A stretch of 64,000 nt of DNA from Clostridiales bacterium (GCA_004553625.1 SFKX01000011.1:14963-78962), one strand, 5' to 3'; counted from the first letter of the stretch, positions 49,188 through 57,935 are shown. The notes: generated by a model not told the origin, from the letters alone. A program made the numbers and translations.

Positions 49188-49435
49188 AAGTCGAAGTCAC
49201 ATACAGGGGCGCCCTGCCTGAGCTCCTCGGCCGGAGTTCGGAGACGGTGGAGGCCCGCACCGTCTCGGACATAATGGCGCACATCAAAAGTTTGTACTCG
49301 AAAAAGGCATACCGCGAGGCAAAGCGGATGCTGATAGTTATAAACGGAGAGAGCATACAGCTCCGTCAGGGATACAGGACGGCTCTGTCGGAGGGAGACC
49401 GGCTGAGTTTCCTGCCCATCTGCGGAGGAGGATAA
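49184..49435 (+). CDS. MoaD/ThiS-family sulfur carrier protein
   Basis: The 83-residue ubiquitin-like protein ends in ICGGG, providing the C-terminal Gly-Gly that becomes thiocarboxylated. The fold pattern (KVEVTYRGALPELLG at the start and SEGDRLSFLPICGG at the end) is that of MoaD, which donates sulfur to molybdopterin. Its overlap with the AOR gene (ATGA) suggests a carrier dedicated to the tungsten or molybdenum pterin of that enzyme. Confidence 0.88.
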   Translation: MKVEVTYRGALPELLGRSSETVEARTVSDIMAHIKSLYSKKAYREAKRMLIVINGESIQLRQGYRTALSEGDRLSFLPICGGG

Positions 49436-49455
49436 CACAAAGGAGGAGGAGAAAA

Positions 49456-50676
49456 ATGGCGGATATCGAGAAAATCAAGCGGGCGTATTACCGGAGCTTT
49501 CAGGGCGTGTTCGGCGTGGGAGAGAAGTTCATGTCCTGGCGCAAACCGGAGCTCGTGACCGGCCCCGGCAGCATCAGGGAGATTCCCAGGCTCTTGGCCG
49601 ACGCAGGCGTGACGAAGCCCATGCTGGTCACGGGGCCTAACATCGTAAAGACCATAGGAAAGCGCATCATGGAGCTGCTGGACGAGGCGGGGATCGGCTT
49701 TGCCGTATACTCCGAGGTCGAGGCGAACCCCTCCGTCGTGACTGCGGAGTGCATATACATGCGCTACACCGAAAACGGCTGCAACGGCTTCATCGCCCTG
49801 GGCGGCGGCTCGCCCATGGACGCGGCCAAGGCGGCAGCGGCGCTGTGCGCAAGGCCGGATAAGCAACTCACGCAGCTCGCGGGGCTTTTGAAGGTGGGCC
49901 GTCCCATCCCGCCTATAATAGCCATTCCCACCACCTCCGGTACGGGCAGCGAAACCACCGTGGCCGCCGTCATCACCGACAGAGAAACGAACCACAAATA
50001 CGCCATCATGGACCTGCACCTCATCCCGCGCTATGCCATACTTGACCCGGAGCTGACGCTCGGCCTGCCGCCCAGGACAACGGCGACGACGGGCATGGAC
50101 GCCCTTACCCACGCCGTGGAGGCCTACCTCTGCTGGACCTACAATACGCGCGAGAGCATACGCGATGCCGAAGAGGCCGTGCAGAGCGTGTTTGTCAACC
50201 TTGAAAAGGTCTATAATCACCCGAACGACATAAACGGACGCCAGGAGATGATGCTGGCCGCCTTCAAGGCTGGCTTTGCCTTCACTCGCTCGAGCGTGGG
50301 CAACGTGCACGCGATAGCGCACACCCTCGGCGGATTCTACAACACGCCTCATGGACTGGCAAACGCCGTCATTTTGCCAATCGTGCTTGAGGACTACGGC
50401 GAAGCGGTCTATGTTAAGCTAGCAAAGCTGGCGGAATTGGCAAAGGTAAAGACCTGCGGCACGACGGAGGAAAAGGCAAAGGCTTTCATAGCCGAAATAC
50501 GCGCGATGAACAAACGCATGGGCATCCCGACGGGCTTCAGCTTCATAAAGGACGAGGACATCCCAACCATGGTGAAATACGCGCTGGCCGAGGCAAACCC
50601 CGTCTACCCCGTCCCGGTCGTCTACGACAAGGCGCGCTGCACCGCCGTCATACACAGGATTAGGCGCGAGGCCTGA
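49456..50676 (+). CDS. Iron-containing alcohol dehydrogenase
   Basis: A 406-residue group III alcohol dehydrogenase. The NAD(P)-binding part has GFIALGGGSPMDAAKAAAAL near residue 114, then AIPTTSGTGSETT. The iron ligands lie in TGMDALTHAVEAYL, HAIAHTLGGFYNTPHGLANAV near residue 276. With the AOR and ferredoxin it can link alcohol, aldehyde and acid: for example oxidising an alcohol to an aldehyde that AOR turns into an acid, or the reverse to dispose of reductant. GGAGGAGGAG precedes the ATG. It is the last gene of the operon. Confidence 0.94.
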   Translation: MADIEKIKRAYYRSFQGVFGVGEKFMSWRKPELVTGPGSIREIPRLLADAGVTKPMLVTGPNIVKTIGKRIMELLDEAGIGFAVYSEVEANPSVVTAECIYMRYTENGCNGFIALGGGSPMDAAKAAAALCARPDKQLTQLAGLLKVGRPIPPIIAIPTTSGTGSETTVAAVITDRETNHKYAIMDLHLIPRYAILDPELTLGLPPRTTATTGMDALTHAVEAYLCWTYNTRESIRDAEEAVQSVFVNLEKVYNHPNDINGRQEMMLAAFKAGFAFTRSSVGNVHAIAHTLGGFYNTPHGLANAVILPIVLEDYGEAVYVKLAKLAELAKVKTCGTTEEKAKAFIAEIRAMNKRMGIPTGFSFIKDEDIPTMVKYALAEANPVYPVPVVYDKARCTAVIHRIRREA

Positions 50677-50683
50677 ACCCCGC

Positions 50684-50721
50684 AGAGCCTGCCGCCCCCG
50701 CCGGGGGGCGGCTCTCTTTTT
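50684..50721 (+). terminator. Terminator of the AOR-alcohol dehydrogenase operon
   Basis: AGAGCC and CCGCCCCC pair with GGGGGGCGG and GGCTCT, followed by CTTTTT (to 50721). Confidence 0.88.
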
Positions 50722-50782
50722 GCTCTCTGGTCCTGGTCTATAGCTGACCAGTTGGTTTTCAAACGCCGAGGACGATAAATGT

Positions 50783-50811
50783 TTGACAAGCTGGGCAGTT
50801 TGTACTATAAT
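50783..50811 (+). promoter_or_regulatory. Fully consensus sigma-A promoter of the dehydratase operon
   Basis: TTGACA (50783-50788), exactly 17 bases, TATAAT (50806-50811). The predicted start is about 70 bases before the TTG at 50887. Confidence 0.9.
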
Positions 50812-50886
50812 TTTGACACATAAGAGCGGGTTTGTTGTGCATTTCAAGTTTTTTATTTGACAAAAAATAATCAAGGGGGCTGCAAA

Positions 50887-52068
50887 TTGAAGGATCTGAA
50901 ACACCTGATCTACTTTGAAAACCTCCTGCAGGAGGCTCAGAACGAGCTTGTGACGCAGGCGGTGGGCGAGGGCAAGATCGCATTGGGATATAACTGCTAC
51001 TATATCCCTGAAGTCCTGCTCAATCTTCCCGGCTGCTTTTCCTCGCGCCTGCGCGCGCCGCGTTGTTCCTCCACGGACGTCGCTACATACTACATGACCA
51101 ACCGCAACTGTCCCTATGTCCGCTCCATCCTCGAGCGCGGCATCGAGGGCGGCTACAACTACCTCAGCGCCCTCTTCGGCGCCGAGAGCTGCGCCGCCAT
51201 GGAGAGAATGCAGGAGCATTTCTTCCTCATAAATCCCGTCAAGAACGACAATTTCTTCGTCACCATCATCGACCCGCCGATGAAGGGCGACAAAACCTCG
51301 CTCGACTACTACAAGGCCCAGCTCAAGCTCAAGGTCGTGGACGAGCTCGAACGCCGCTTCGGCATAGACACCTCGGAAGCCGCCATGCGCAAGGCCGTCG
51401 CGGACTTCAACGAGCTCTGCGACGCGATAACCGAGATCGGCAACTTCCGCAAGCTCGACAATCCCCCGGTGACGGGCTATGAGTTCCACGTGATCCAGCT
51501 CGTCAGCCAGGTATGCCCGCACGAGCTCATCCTCCCCTATATCAAAGAGACCCTCGAGGAGATAAAGACCCGCGAGCCCGAACCCAAGTTCCCCTTCCGC
51601 GCGAGGCTCGTCATGGTCGGCTCCGAGATAGACGACCCCGAGTTCACCAAACTCGTCGAGATGTGCGGCGCCATGGTCGTTGCAGACCGCTACTGCTTCG
51701 GCAGCTTCCCCAGCCGCGAGCGGATAGAGATCCGCGAGGGCGAGAGTGCCTACGACGCCATCTGCCGTCACTACCTGCACTGGAACCAGTGCGCAAGGTT
51801 CATGTCCGGAGATAAGATCGACCAGAGACACACCGAGGTCAAGCGCCTCGTGGACGAGTTCAAGGCCGACGGCGTGGTCTACGAGAACATGAAGTTCTGC
51901 GAGTTCTGGAGCTATGAGAAGGTCCTCGGCTCCTTCGTCCTGCAGAGCGAGATGGGCGTCCCCTGCTGCACGATAGAGAAGGAATACGCGCTCGGCTCCG
52001 TGGGCCAGCTGCGTACCCGCTTCCAGGCCTTTGTCGAAAGCCTGGAGATCAAAAAGATCAACGCCTGA
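50887..52068 (+). CDS. 2-hydroxyacyl-CoA dehydratase family protein (HgdB/FldB-like subunit)
   Basis: The 393-residue protein resembles D-component subunits that remove water from 2-hydroxyacyl-CoA by a radical mechanism with [4Fe-4S] clusters. Family-like parts are APRCSSTDVATYYMTNRNCPYVRS near residue 50 with likely cluster cysteines, GYEFHVIQLVSQVCP, RARLVMVGSEIDDPEFTKLVE near residue 230, GAMVVADRYCFGS, and DGVVYENMKFCEFWSYEK near residue 327. The TTG start is chosen because AGGGGG lies 8 bases upstream. It is followed 17 bases later by a second family member. The activating ATPase (HgdC type) is absent here. Confidence 0.85.
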   Translation: MKDLKHLIYFENLLQEAQNELVTQAVGEGKIALGYNCYYIPEVLLNLPGCFSSRLRAPRCSSTDVATYYMTNRNCPYVRSILERGIEGGYNYLSALFGAESCAAMERMQEHFFLINPVKNDNFFVTIIDPPMKGDKTSLDYYKAQLKLKVVDELERRFGIDTSEAAMRKAVADFNELCDAITEIGNFRKLDNPPVTGYEFHVIQLVSQVCPHELILPYIKETLEEIKTREPEPKFPFRARLVMVGSEIDDPEFTKLVEMCGAMVVADRYCFGSFPSRERIEIREGESAYDAICRHYLHWNQCARFMSGDKIDQRHTEVKRLVDEFKADGVVYENMKFCEFWSYEKVLGSFVLQSEMGVPCCTIEKEYALGSVGQLRTRFQAFVESLEIKKINA

Positions 52069-52085
52069 GAAAGGGGGAGAAACAT

Positions 52086-53687
52086 ATGAAAAATCCGGTG
52101 ACAGCGTTCATAGACAAGAAATTGCAGAAATTCGACCCCAAATGGCAGGCGGAACACGGCACGGGCGGCCTGCGCAGCCGCTTCTACGACAAGACCGGTA
52201 TCGCCAAATACCGCGAGTGGCGCGGCGTTCACGACACGATGGTGGACTACCTCGCATGGCTCAACAACCTCAAGAGCATGGGCCTGATGGTTGCAAGCGC
52301 GCCACTGCCGGTGCTCAAGGGTATGTGGGAATACCGCTGGATGGGCTCCTATCTCGGCACCTTCTGCTTTATCGACAGGCTGTTTGAGGGTTTCCGCGGC
52401 CCCGAGCTCAGGATAGCGCATCTGAATATGCACGCCATAGTTCAGAGCCTGACGAAGAAGATCGCCCTCGTGCTCTCTAACGACCGCCGTTTCGGCGGCG
52501 GACCGCTGACCGATAAGATAGTACCCATGGACGAGGTCATGCCGCCCCTGTTCATGTGCGGCTTCCCGAACCTTGTTCCCATCCCGCTGCAGACCCTGCC
52601 CGAGTTCATCATCTGCGACATTGACCAGCACCTCCAGCCTCACTATATTGACGTTGCGGAGAGCTTTGGACTCGCCGCGGACGTGTGCTCGCGCTGCTCG
52701 GCGGAGACTGGCGTCACCTTCGAGGACGACTTCCCCCTCATCGGCAAAGCCATGCTCTCTACGAACATGCCCTGCAACGCCAGCGAGGCCACGAGTATGT
52801 TCCAGCGCCGCAGGATAGGCCTGCCCGACTTCCCCATCACCATGGCCATGATCCACAACGAGCCCGGCGCGCACCCGTACTCGACCCAGGTGCTAAAGGA
52901 CGCCATCGCCTTCATCGAGAAGGAATACGGCGAAAAGTACGATTGGGATGCCCTCTTCGCCCGCGCCAAGCACATGAACGAGCAGAACACCATAGAGCTG
53001 GAGAAGTGGGACATCTTCAAAACCCCGTACTCCGCCCTCTGCGGCATCGCAGAGACGCTCTACAGGCTCTACTCCTGGGCAAGTGTCAACGGCCAGGAGG
53101 ACTACTTCACCAAGACGGACCGCAAGGTCATCAAGATCATGCGCCGCTGCTACAAGAAGAAGTACGAGCCCTTCGGCGGCAAGACCCGCCACCGCGCCTT
53201 CCTCTGGGGTCCCTCCGCGGTGTACTACACGGACTTCCCCACCTGGATACAGAACTGCTGGGGCGTCAACATCGTCCTGAACATGGACTCGACGATGGGC
53301 CACAACATGATCAGCACGGACGACCCGGAACAGGCCATCAAGGACCTCGCGCTGTTCTCCGAAAAGGGCGTCATGCGTCACCATGCCGTCGGCGGCTGGG
53401 ACAACGTCAACGCCATCTGGGACTGGGCGAAGAACTTCAACTGCGACATGGTCCTCATGAACGACAACGTCGCCTGCAAGGGCATGAACGGCGTCCACGC
53501 CATGATGGAGGAGCAGGCGCGCGACCTGGGCTTCTACTTCATCTTCGTGGAGCACGACCTCGAGGACTGCCGCACGATCTCGCGGCGCGACATGAGGAAC
53601 ATCGTAAACAACTACATGTCCGTCGTCGTCGGTGAGGAGCCGCTGGACGAGACCCTGGTGGACTTCGACGACTCCGAGGCGTGGTAA
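52086..53687 (+). CDS. 2-hydroxyacyl-CoA dehydratase family protein, large subunit
   Basis: A 533-residue partner of the preceding gene, longer than usual alpha subunits (about 400-480). Family-like segments are MPPLFMCGFPNLVPIPLQTLPEF near residue 154, CSRCSAETGV with cysteines, FLWGPSAVYYTDFPTWIQNCWGVNIV near residue 377, and FNCDMVLMNDNVACKGMNGVHAMMEE near residue 450, which parallels the end of the smaller subunit. It should bind the acyl-CoA with the smaller subunit; the substrate is unknown. AAAGGGGGAG precedes the ATG. Confidence 0.8.
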   Translation: MKNPVTAFIDKKLQKFDPKWQAEHGTGGLRSRFYDKTGIAKYREWRGVHDTMVDYLAWLNNLKSMGLMVASAPLPVLKGMWEYRWMGSYLGTFCFIDRLFEGFRGPELRIAHLNMHAIVQSLTKKIALVLSNDRRFGGGPLTDKIVPMDEVMPPLFMCGFPNLVPIPLQTLPEFIICDIDQHLQPHYIDVAESFGLAADVCSRCSAETGVTFEDDFPLIGKAMLSTNMPCNASEATSMFQRRRIGLPDFPITMAMIHNEPGAHPYSTQVLKDAIAFIEKEYGEKYDWDALFARAKHMNEQNTIELEKWDIFKTPYSALCGIAETLYRLYSWASVNGQEDYFTKTDRKVIKIMRRCYKKKYEPFGGKTRHRAFLWGPSAVYYTDFPTWIQNCWGVNIVLNMDSTMGHNMISTDDPEQAIKDLALFSEKGVMRHHAVGGWDNVNAIWDWAKNFNCDMVLMNDNVACKGMNGVHAMMEEQARDLGFYFIFVEHDLEDCRTISRRDMRNIVNNYMSVVVGEEPLDETLVDFDDSEAW

Positions 53688-53707
53688 GGAAAGGCAGGTA
53701 AAGCGTT

Positions 53708-53914
53708 ATGAAGAAAGCAAAAAAGGCAAAACTCCCGGCGAAGAAGCGCGCGCTGAAGATAGTCGGCAAGCTGACCCTGTTCGGCTTTATCACCTTCCTC
53801 GTGACCTTCGGGATCTATATGTTCAACCTCGAGAACAAGCTCATCTACTACGTCATCCGGCCCTTCCTCAACAAGCACTACGACAGCCAGAAGAGGGACA
53901 GAAGAATAGTGTAA
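53708..53914 (+). CDS. Small single-helix membrane protein of the dehydratase operon
   Basis: The 68-residue protein has a very basic N-terminus (MKKAKKAKLPAKKRALK), one hydrophobic helix (about residues 22-41, LFGFITFLVTFGIYMF) and a basic C-terminus. It starts 20 bases after the dehydratase gene with AGGCAGG upstream, and a terminator follows directly, so it is part of the operon. It might anchor the soluble dehydratase to the membrane; no family is recognised. Confidence 0.7.
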   Translation: MKKAKKAKLPAKKRALKIVGKLTLFGFITFLVTFGIYMFNLENKLIYYVIRPFLNKHYDSQKRDRRIV

Positions 53915-53924
53915 GAGAAAGATC

Positions 53925-53957
53925 AAAACCGCCGGCCCATCACAGGCCGGCGGTTTT
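53925..53957 (+). terminator. Terminator of the dehydratase operon
   Basis: Arms AAAACCGCCGGCC (53925-53937) and GGCCGGCGGTTTT (53945-53957) with a 7-base loop. Confidence 0.92.
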
Positions 53958-54006
53958 CGCCGCCATATGCGAGTTTTCCGATGCAGTTCAAGCGCAGGCC
54001 AAGGAT

Positions 54007-54046
54007 AACCTGTTTCAGGTTTAAAGTTAATAATCTGTTTCAGGTT
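54007..54046. promoter_or_regulatory. Two operator-like dyads upstream of an XRE repressor
   Basis: AACCTGTTTCAGGTT (54007-54021) and AATCTGTTTCAGGTT (54032-54046) are near-identical 15-bp inverted repeats, 25 bases apart centre to centre. A TAATAAT stretch lies between them. They sit just before the XRE gene at 54075. Confidence 0.75.
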
Positions 54047-54074
54047 ATGAAATACTGGCGCAGAGGTGAGGCGC

Positions 54075-54275
54075 ATGTATCCAAGGCTCCGGGACCTGCG
54101 TGAGGATGCGGATATGACACAGGCGCAGGTGGCGAAGTATTTGCAGATGTCGCAGACGGGGTACTCGAAGTACGAGACCGGAGAAAACGACATACCGACG
54201 CAGGTTTTGATAAAGCTCGCAAAGCTCTACGCCACCAGCACGGACTATCTGCTGGGCCTGAGCGACAAGAGGTAA
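54075..54275 (+). CDS. XRE-family HTH repressor-like protein
   Basis: A 66-residue Cro/C1 regulator: LRDLREDADMTQAQVAKYLQMSQTGYSKYETGENDIP covers residues 5-41, with a normal five-helix end (LIKLAKLYATSTDYLLGL). AGAGGTGAG lies 5 bases before the ATG. The duplicated dyads upstream make it a likely autorepressor. It is not linked to any obvious structural gene; nadE is convergent. Confidence 0.92.
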   Translation: MYPRLRDLREDADMTQAQVAKYLQMSQTGYSKYETGENDIPTQVLIKLAKLYATSTDYLLGLSDKR

Positions 54276-54325
54276 GTCCGGCACATGCGTGAAGCTATCC
54301 ATTGTCTTTGCGCGAAAAAACAATA

Positions 54326-54350
54326 AAACGCCCCCTTTTGGGGGCGTTTC
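54326..54350. terminator. Terminator between the XRE gene and nadE
   Basis: AAACGCCCCC-TTTT-GGGGGCGTTT (54327-54350), with T-rich sequence following on the minus strand. It terminates nadE best. Confidence 0.85.
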
Positions 54351-54373
54351 GTCTTTGTTATGCGCCTCAGCGC

Positions 54374-55102
54374 TCATTCGCCGTAGCGGGACGGCATACG
54401 GCGCTTGTGCTCGGTGGAGGCGTGCATTTTCTCGATCCTGGCTCTGGCCTCCGCATCGACCTCGCGGCCCTTCACCACGCCGTCTATATCCGCGTAGCTG
54501 ACACCCATCTCCGCTTCGTCCGTCTGTCCCTCGAAGAGGCCCGCGGAGGGGGCTTTTTCTATGATGGAACGCGGCGCGCCCAGGTATTCCAGGAACTCAT
54601 ATATCTCGCCGACGGTCAGGTCGGCTATTGGGTTGAGGTCATAGGCCCCGTCTCCCCACTTGGTGAAGTAGCCGACATATGCCTCGCTGGCGTTTCCTGT
54701 GCCTGCGACTATGCGCCCCTCGGCGTGCGCCACGGCGTAGAGAGTGATCATCCTGAGCCGGGGCGCGATGTTGGCCACGGCCATATCCGTCAGCTTGGCG
54801 ACGCCCTCCAGCGCCGCAAGCTCAGCCTCCCTGACCGGCGTGAGGTCCACCGTCCGCGTTTCGATCTTGAACTTCTCCGCGACCTCGAGCCCGTCTGACC
54901 GGTCCATGCCGTAGTTACGCTTGGAGGCGCAGGGCATGATGATGCCCACGGTGTCCTCACAGGCCAGCTTGCACAGGATGCCGACGAGCGCCGAGTCCTT
55001 ACCGCCCGAGTTGCCGAATACGATGCCGCGCGCCCCGCTCGTCCTCAGATAGCCGCGTATATATTCCACGCGCGCCTCTGTCTCATTTGCGTAGTTTCTC
55101 AT
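54374..55102 (-). CDS. nadE: Ammonia-dependent NAD synthetase
   Basis: NadE makes NAD from deamido-NAD, ATP and ammonia. The 242-residue protein has the PP-loop FGNSGGKDSALVGIL near residue 29, RLRMITLYAVA, GTGNASEAYVGYFTKWGDGAYDLNPIADL near residue 134 and the end APSAGLFEGQTDEAEMGVSY, all typical of the short, amidotransferase-free form. GGAGGGAG precedes the ATG. It is a single gene with its own promoter. Confidence 0.95.
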   Translation of the reverse strand: MRNYANETEARVEYIRGYLRTSGARGIVFGNSGGKDSALVGILCKLACEDTVGIIMPCASKRNYGMDRSDGLEVAEKFKIETRTVDLTPVREAELAALEGVAKLTDMAVANIAPRLRMITLYAVAHAEGRIVAGTGNASEAYVGYFTKWGDGAYDLNPIADLTVGEIYEFLEYLGAPRSIIEKAPSAGLFEGQTDEAEMGVSYADIDGVVKGREVDAEARARIEKMHASTEHKRRMPSRYGE

Positions 55103-55127
55103 GCGTTGCTCCCTCCTTACTCGGTTA

Positions 55128-55155
55128 ATTATGTACTATTTTATCTCAAAGTCAA
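55128..55155 (-). promoter_or_regulatory. Promoter of nadE
   Basis: On the minus strand TTGACT (55150-55155), 16 bases, CATAAT (55128-55133), about 25 bases before the ATG at 55102. Confidence 0.6.
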
Positions 55156-55227
55156 GCGGGTTCTTGACGCGGGGTGGAATTTGAGTTAATCTTCTTTTGT
55201 ATTTTCTGTTGAAAAAGGTGATGCGCT

Positions 55228-57318
55228 TTGTCCGGGATAGAAGAGATTTTTGGCACGATGGTGTTTTCCGACGCGGTCATGCGCGAGCGTCTGCCCGCGG
55301 AGACCTATGCCGCCGTCCGGCGTACGATGCGCAGCGGCCGCCGTCTGCACCCGGACACCGCCGAGGTCGTGGCCGCCGCCATGCGCGACTGGGCCCTCGA
55401 AAAGGGCGCCACCCACTTCACGCACTGGTTTCAGCCCATGACCGGCGTCACCGCCGAAAAGCACGACAGCTTCCTCATGCCTGACGGCGCGGGCGGCGTA
55501 ATCATGGAGTTTTCCGGCAAGGAGCTCATCCACGGCGAGCCTGACGCCTCGTCCTTCCCGTCCGGCGGCCTGCGCGCCACCTTCGAGGCCCGCGGCTACA
55601 CCGCCTGGGACCCGACCTCCTACGCCTTCATACGCGACAGGGTACTCTACATCCCTACGGCCTTCTGCTCCTACGGCGGCGAGGCCCTCGACCAAAAGAC
55701 CCCTCTCCTGCGCTCCATGGAGGCCCTTTCGCGTCAGGCCCTCCGCGTTCTCAAGCTCTTCGGCACCGAGGCCGCGCTGGTGCTGCCCATGGTCGGAGCC
55801 GAGCAGGAATACTTCCTTGTCGAGCGCGACATGTATGAGCAGCGCCAGGACCTCATCTACACCGGCCGCACCCTCTATGGCGCCATGCCGCCCAAGGGTC
55901 AGGAGATGGACGACCACTACTTCGGCACCGTGAAGCCTCGCGTCGCCGCTTTCATGCGAGAGATAAACGAGGAGCTATGGCGAGTCGGCGTCTCGGCCAA
56001 GACAGAGCACAACGAGGCCGCCCCAGCACAGCACGAGCTCGCCTGCGTCTACGACACGGCGAACATCGCGGCGGACCACAATCAGCTCGTCATGGACGTC
56101 ATGCAAAAGACCGCCAAGAAGCACGGTCTGGTCTGTCTTCTCAATGAAAAGCCCTTTGAGGGCGTGAACGGCTCCGGCAAACACAACAACTGGTCCCTCG
56201 CCACAGACACCGGCGTGAACCTCTTCGATTCGGGCGAGACCCCGGGCGAGAACGCCCAGTTCCTGCTCTTCCTCTGCGCGGTGATAAAGGCCGCGGACGA
56301 CTACCAGGACCTCCTTCGCATTTCGATAGCCTCTGCCGGCAACGACCACAGGCTCGGCGCCGCGGAGGCCCCTCCGGCTATCATCTCCATGTTCCTTGGC
56401 GAAGAGCTCACCGGCATACTTGAAGCGATTGAAAACGACACTGCCTGCGACGTAAGGCAAAAGGAGCTCTTCAAGGTCGGCGTCCACGCGCTGCCCCGCT
56501 TCCCCAAGGACACGACGGACCGCAACCGCACCTCGCCCTTTGCCTTCACAGGCAACAAGTTCGAGTTCCGCATGCCCGGCTCCGCGGCATCCATCTCCTC
56601 CGCGAACATCGCTCTGAACACAGCTGTGGCCGAGGAGCTCAGGCAATTTGCCGACGAGCTCGAGGCCGCGGAGGACTTCAAGACCACGCTGCAGGCTCTC
56701 ATAAAGCGCGTCGTGCGCGAACACAAGCGCGTAATCTTCAACGGCAACGGCTACGACCCCGCCTGGGTCGAGGAGGCGGAGCGGCGCGGGCTGCACAACC
56801 TGCGCTCCACGCCCGAGGCCCTGCCCCACATGCTGGACGAGCCGAACGTGGAGCTCTACTCCCGGCACAAGGTCTTTTCCTACGCCGAGCTGCGCTCCAG
56901 GCAGGAGATAAGGCAGGAGGAGTACTGCAAGCTCGTGACCATTGAGGGCAAGACCGCCCTTGCCATGGCCCGGCGTGAGATACTGCCCGCCGTGAGCGGC
57001 TTCGCCAGCCGGCTCTCCGGCCAGGCTCTGACCATGATGGCGGCGATGCCGGACTGCTCCGCTCAGTTCGAGCTCGGCACGGCGCGCAGCCTCGTCCAGC
57101 TCTCGGACGCGGCGAATTCCCTGGCGGGTCAGCTAGAAAACGAGCTCGTCCACGCCGAGCAGATACACTCGCCGTATGAGAGATCCGTCTTCCTGCACGA
57201 CCACGTGCTCCCCGTCATGGGCGCGCTCCGCGCCGCCTGCGACGACATGGAAACGATAACCGCAGAGGACTGCTGGCCCTTCCCCACCTACGGCGAGCTC
57301 CTCTTTGGAGTGAAATAA
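55228..57318 (+). CDS. glnN: Glutamine synthetase type III
   Basis: The 696-residue enzyme makes glutamine from glutamate, ammonia and ATP. It is the long GSIII form found in Bacteroidetes, cyanobacteria and Firmicutes. Visible signatures are HFTHWFQPMTGVTAEKHDSF near residue 62, KTEHNEAAPAQHELACVYD near residue 259, the GSIII pattern NEKPFEGVNGSGKHNNWS near residue 307, NRTSPFAFTGNKFEFRMPGS near residue 432, and the C-terminal GSIII-specific helical part. The TTG start has AAGGTG upstream. It is monocistronic. Confidence 0.97.
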   Translation: MSGIEEIFGTMVFSDAVMRERLPAETYAAVRRTMRSGRRLHPDTAEVVAAAMRDWALEKGATHFTHWFQPMTGVTAEKHDSFLMPDGAGGVIMEFSGKELIHGEPDASSFPSGGLRATFEARGYTAWDPTSYAFIRDRVLYIPTAFCSYGGEALDQKTPLLRSMEALSRQALRVLKLFGTEAALVLPMVGAEQEYFLVERDMYEQRQDLIYTGRTLYGAMPPKGQEMDDHYFGTVKPRVAAFMREINEELWRVGVSAKTEHNEAAPAQHELACVYDTANIAADHNQLVMDVMQKTAKKHGLVCLLNEKPFEGVNGSGKHNNWSLATDTGVNLFDSGETPGENAQFLLFLCAVIKAADDYQDLLRISIASAGNDHRLGAAEAPPAIISMFLGEELTGILEAIENDTACDVRQKELFKVGVHALPRFPKDTTDRNRTSPFAFTGNKFEFRMPGSAASISSANIALNTAVAEELRQFADELEAAEDFKTTLQALIKRVVREHKRVIFNGNGYDPAWVEEAERRGLHNLRSTPEALPHMLDEPNVELYSRHKVFSYAELRSRQEIRQEEYCKLVTIEGKTALAMARREILPAVSGFASRLSGQALTMMAAMPDCSAQFELGTARSLVQLSDAANSLAGQLENELVHAEQIHSPYERSVFLHDHVLPVMGALRAACDDMETITAEDCWPFPTYGELLFGVK

Positions 57319-57323
57319 CTGCA

Positions 57324-57368
57324 AAAACGCCGCTCCCGCTTTTAGTGCGGGGGCGGCATTCTCTTTTT
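57324..57368 (+). terminator. Terminator of glnN
   Basis: GCCGCTCCCGC and GCGGGGGCGGC arms around TTTTAGT (about 57329-57357), then CATTCTCTTTTTT. Confidence 0.8.
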
Positions 57369-57378
57369 TGCACTCCAT

Positions 57379-57933
57379 TCAGGAAACAATGGCATACTTT
57401 GACTCTACTCCCCTGTCGGCAGCGGGGTATCCCCGTTTGTATACGGCCAGGTACAACTCGTTTATCGTGTTTACGACGGACGAAACCGCAGCCTCCACCT
57501 GCTTGACGGTGAGCTGCACATGTTCTTTGGGATGTACCAGCCTGTTCCGCAGGTCTATGCTCTGTTTTAGAGCCATGTACCAGGGGTCGTTTCCGCTGAG
57601 CTTGGCCCCAGTAAATTTGTAGTACAGGAACTCAATACGGTCCGTGATCCTGGAGATCTTCAGACTGTTGCTGAGATAGTATTCGCCGCGCTCGAATCTG
57701 ACCTCCTTTTCGAGCAGCAGAGCCCGCTCATAAACGGTGTAGCTGTCCCCATACGGCTCTATCAGGAGCTCTTCAGCCATGGAGTTTACACAGGCCTCCA
57801 GAGCGCTCATCGTGAGGAGGAGACCGGCGTGCAGATATGCGCTTTGGGTAAAGGGCTCCGCAGACTTGGCCTTTTCCAGCAGCGCCTTGGATTCCTCAAG
57901 AAGCTGAGTGGAGAACGAGTCGAATTCAGTCAT
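57379..57933 (-). CDS. HEPN-domain protein of a two-gene accessory module
   Basis: The 184-residue, largely helical protein has the HEPN RNase-type motif R-x4-H in IDLRNRLVHPKEHV near residue 130. It has an N-terminal helix pair (SAYLHAGLLLTMSALEACVNSMAEE) like MAE_28990/MAE_18760-type HEPN proteins, which sit next to defence and toxin genes. If the R-x4-H is active it would cut RNA. Its start overlaps the upstream DGQHR/ParB-like gene (GTG 57939 or ATG 57933), so the two proteins are made together. Confidence 0.75.
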   Translation of the reverse strand: MTEFDSFSTQLLEESKALLEKAKSAEPFTQSAYLHAGLLLTMSALEACVNSMAEELLIEPYGDSYTVYERALLLEKEVRFERGEYYLSNSLKISRITDRIEFLYYKFTGAKLSGNDPWYMALKQSIDLRNRLVHPKEHVQLTVKQVEAAVSSVVNTINELYLAVYKRGYPAADRGVESKYAIVS

Positions 57934-57935
57934 CC

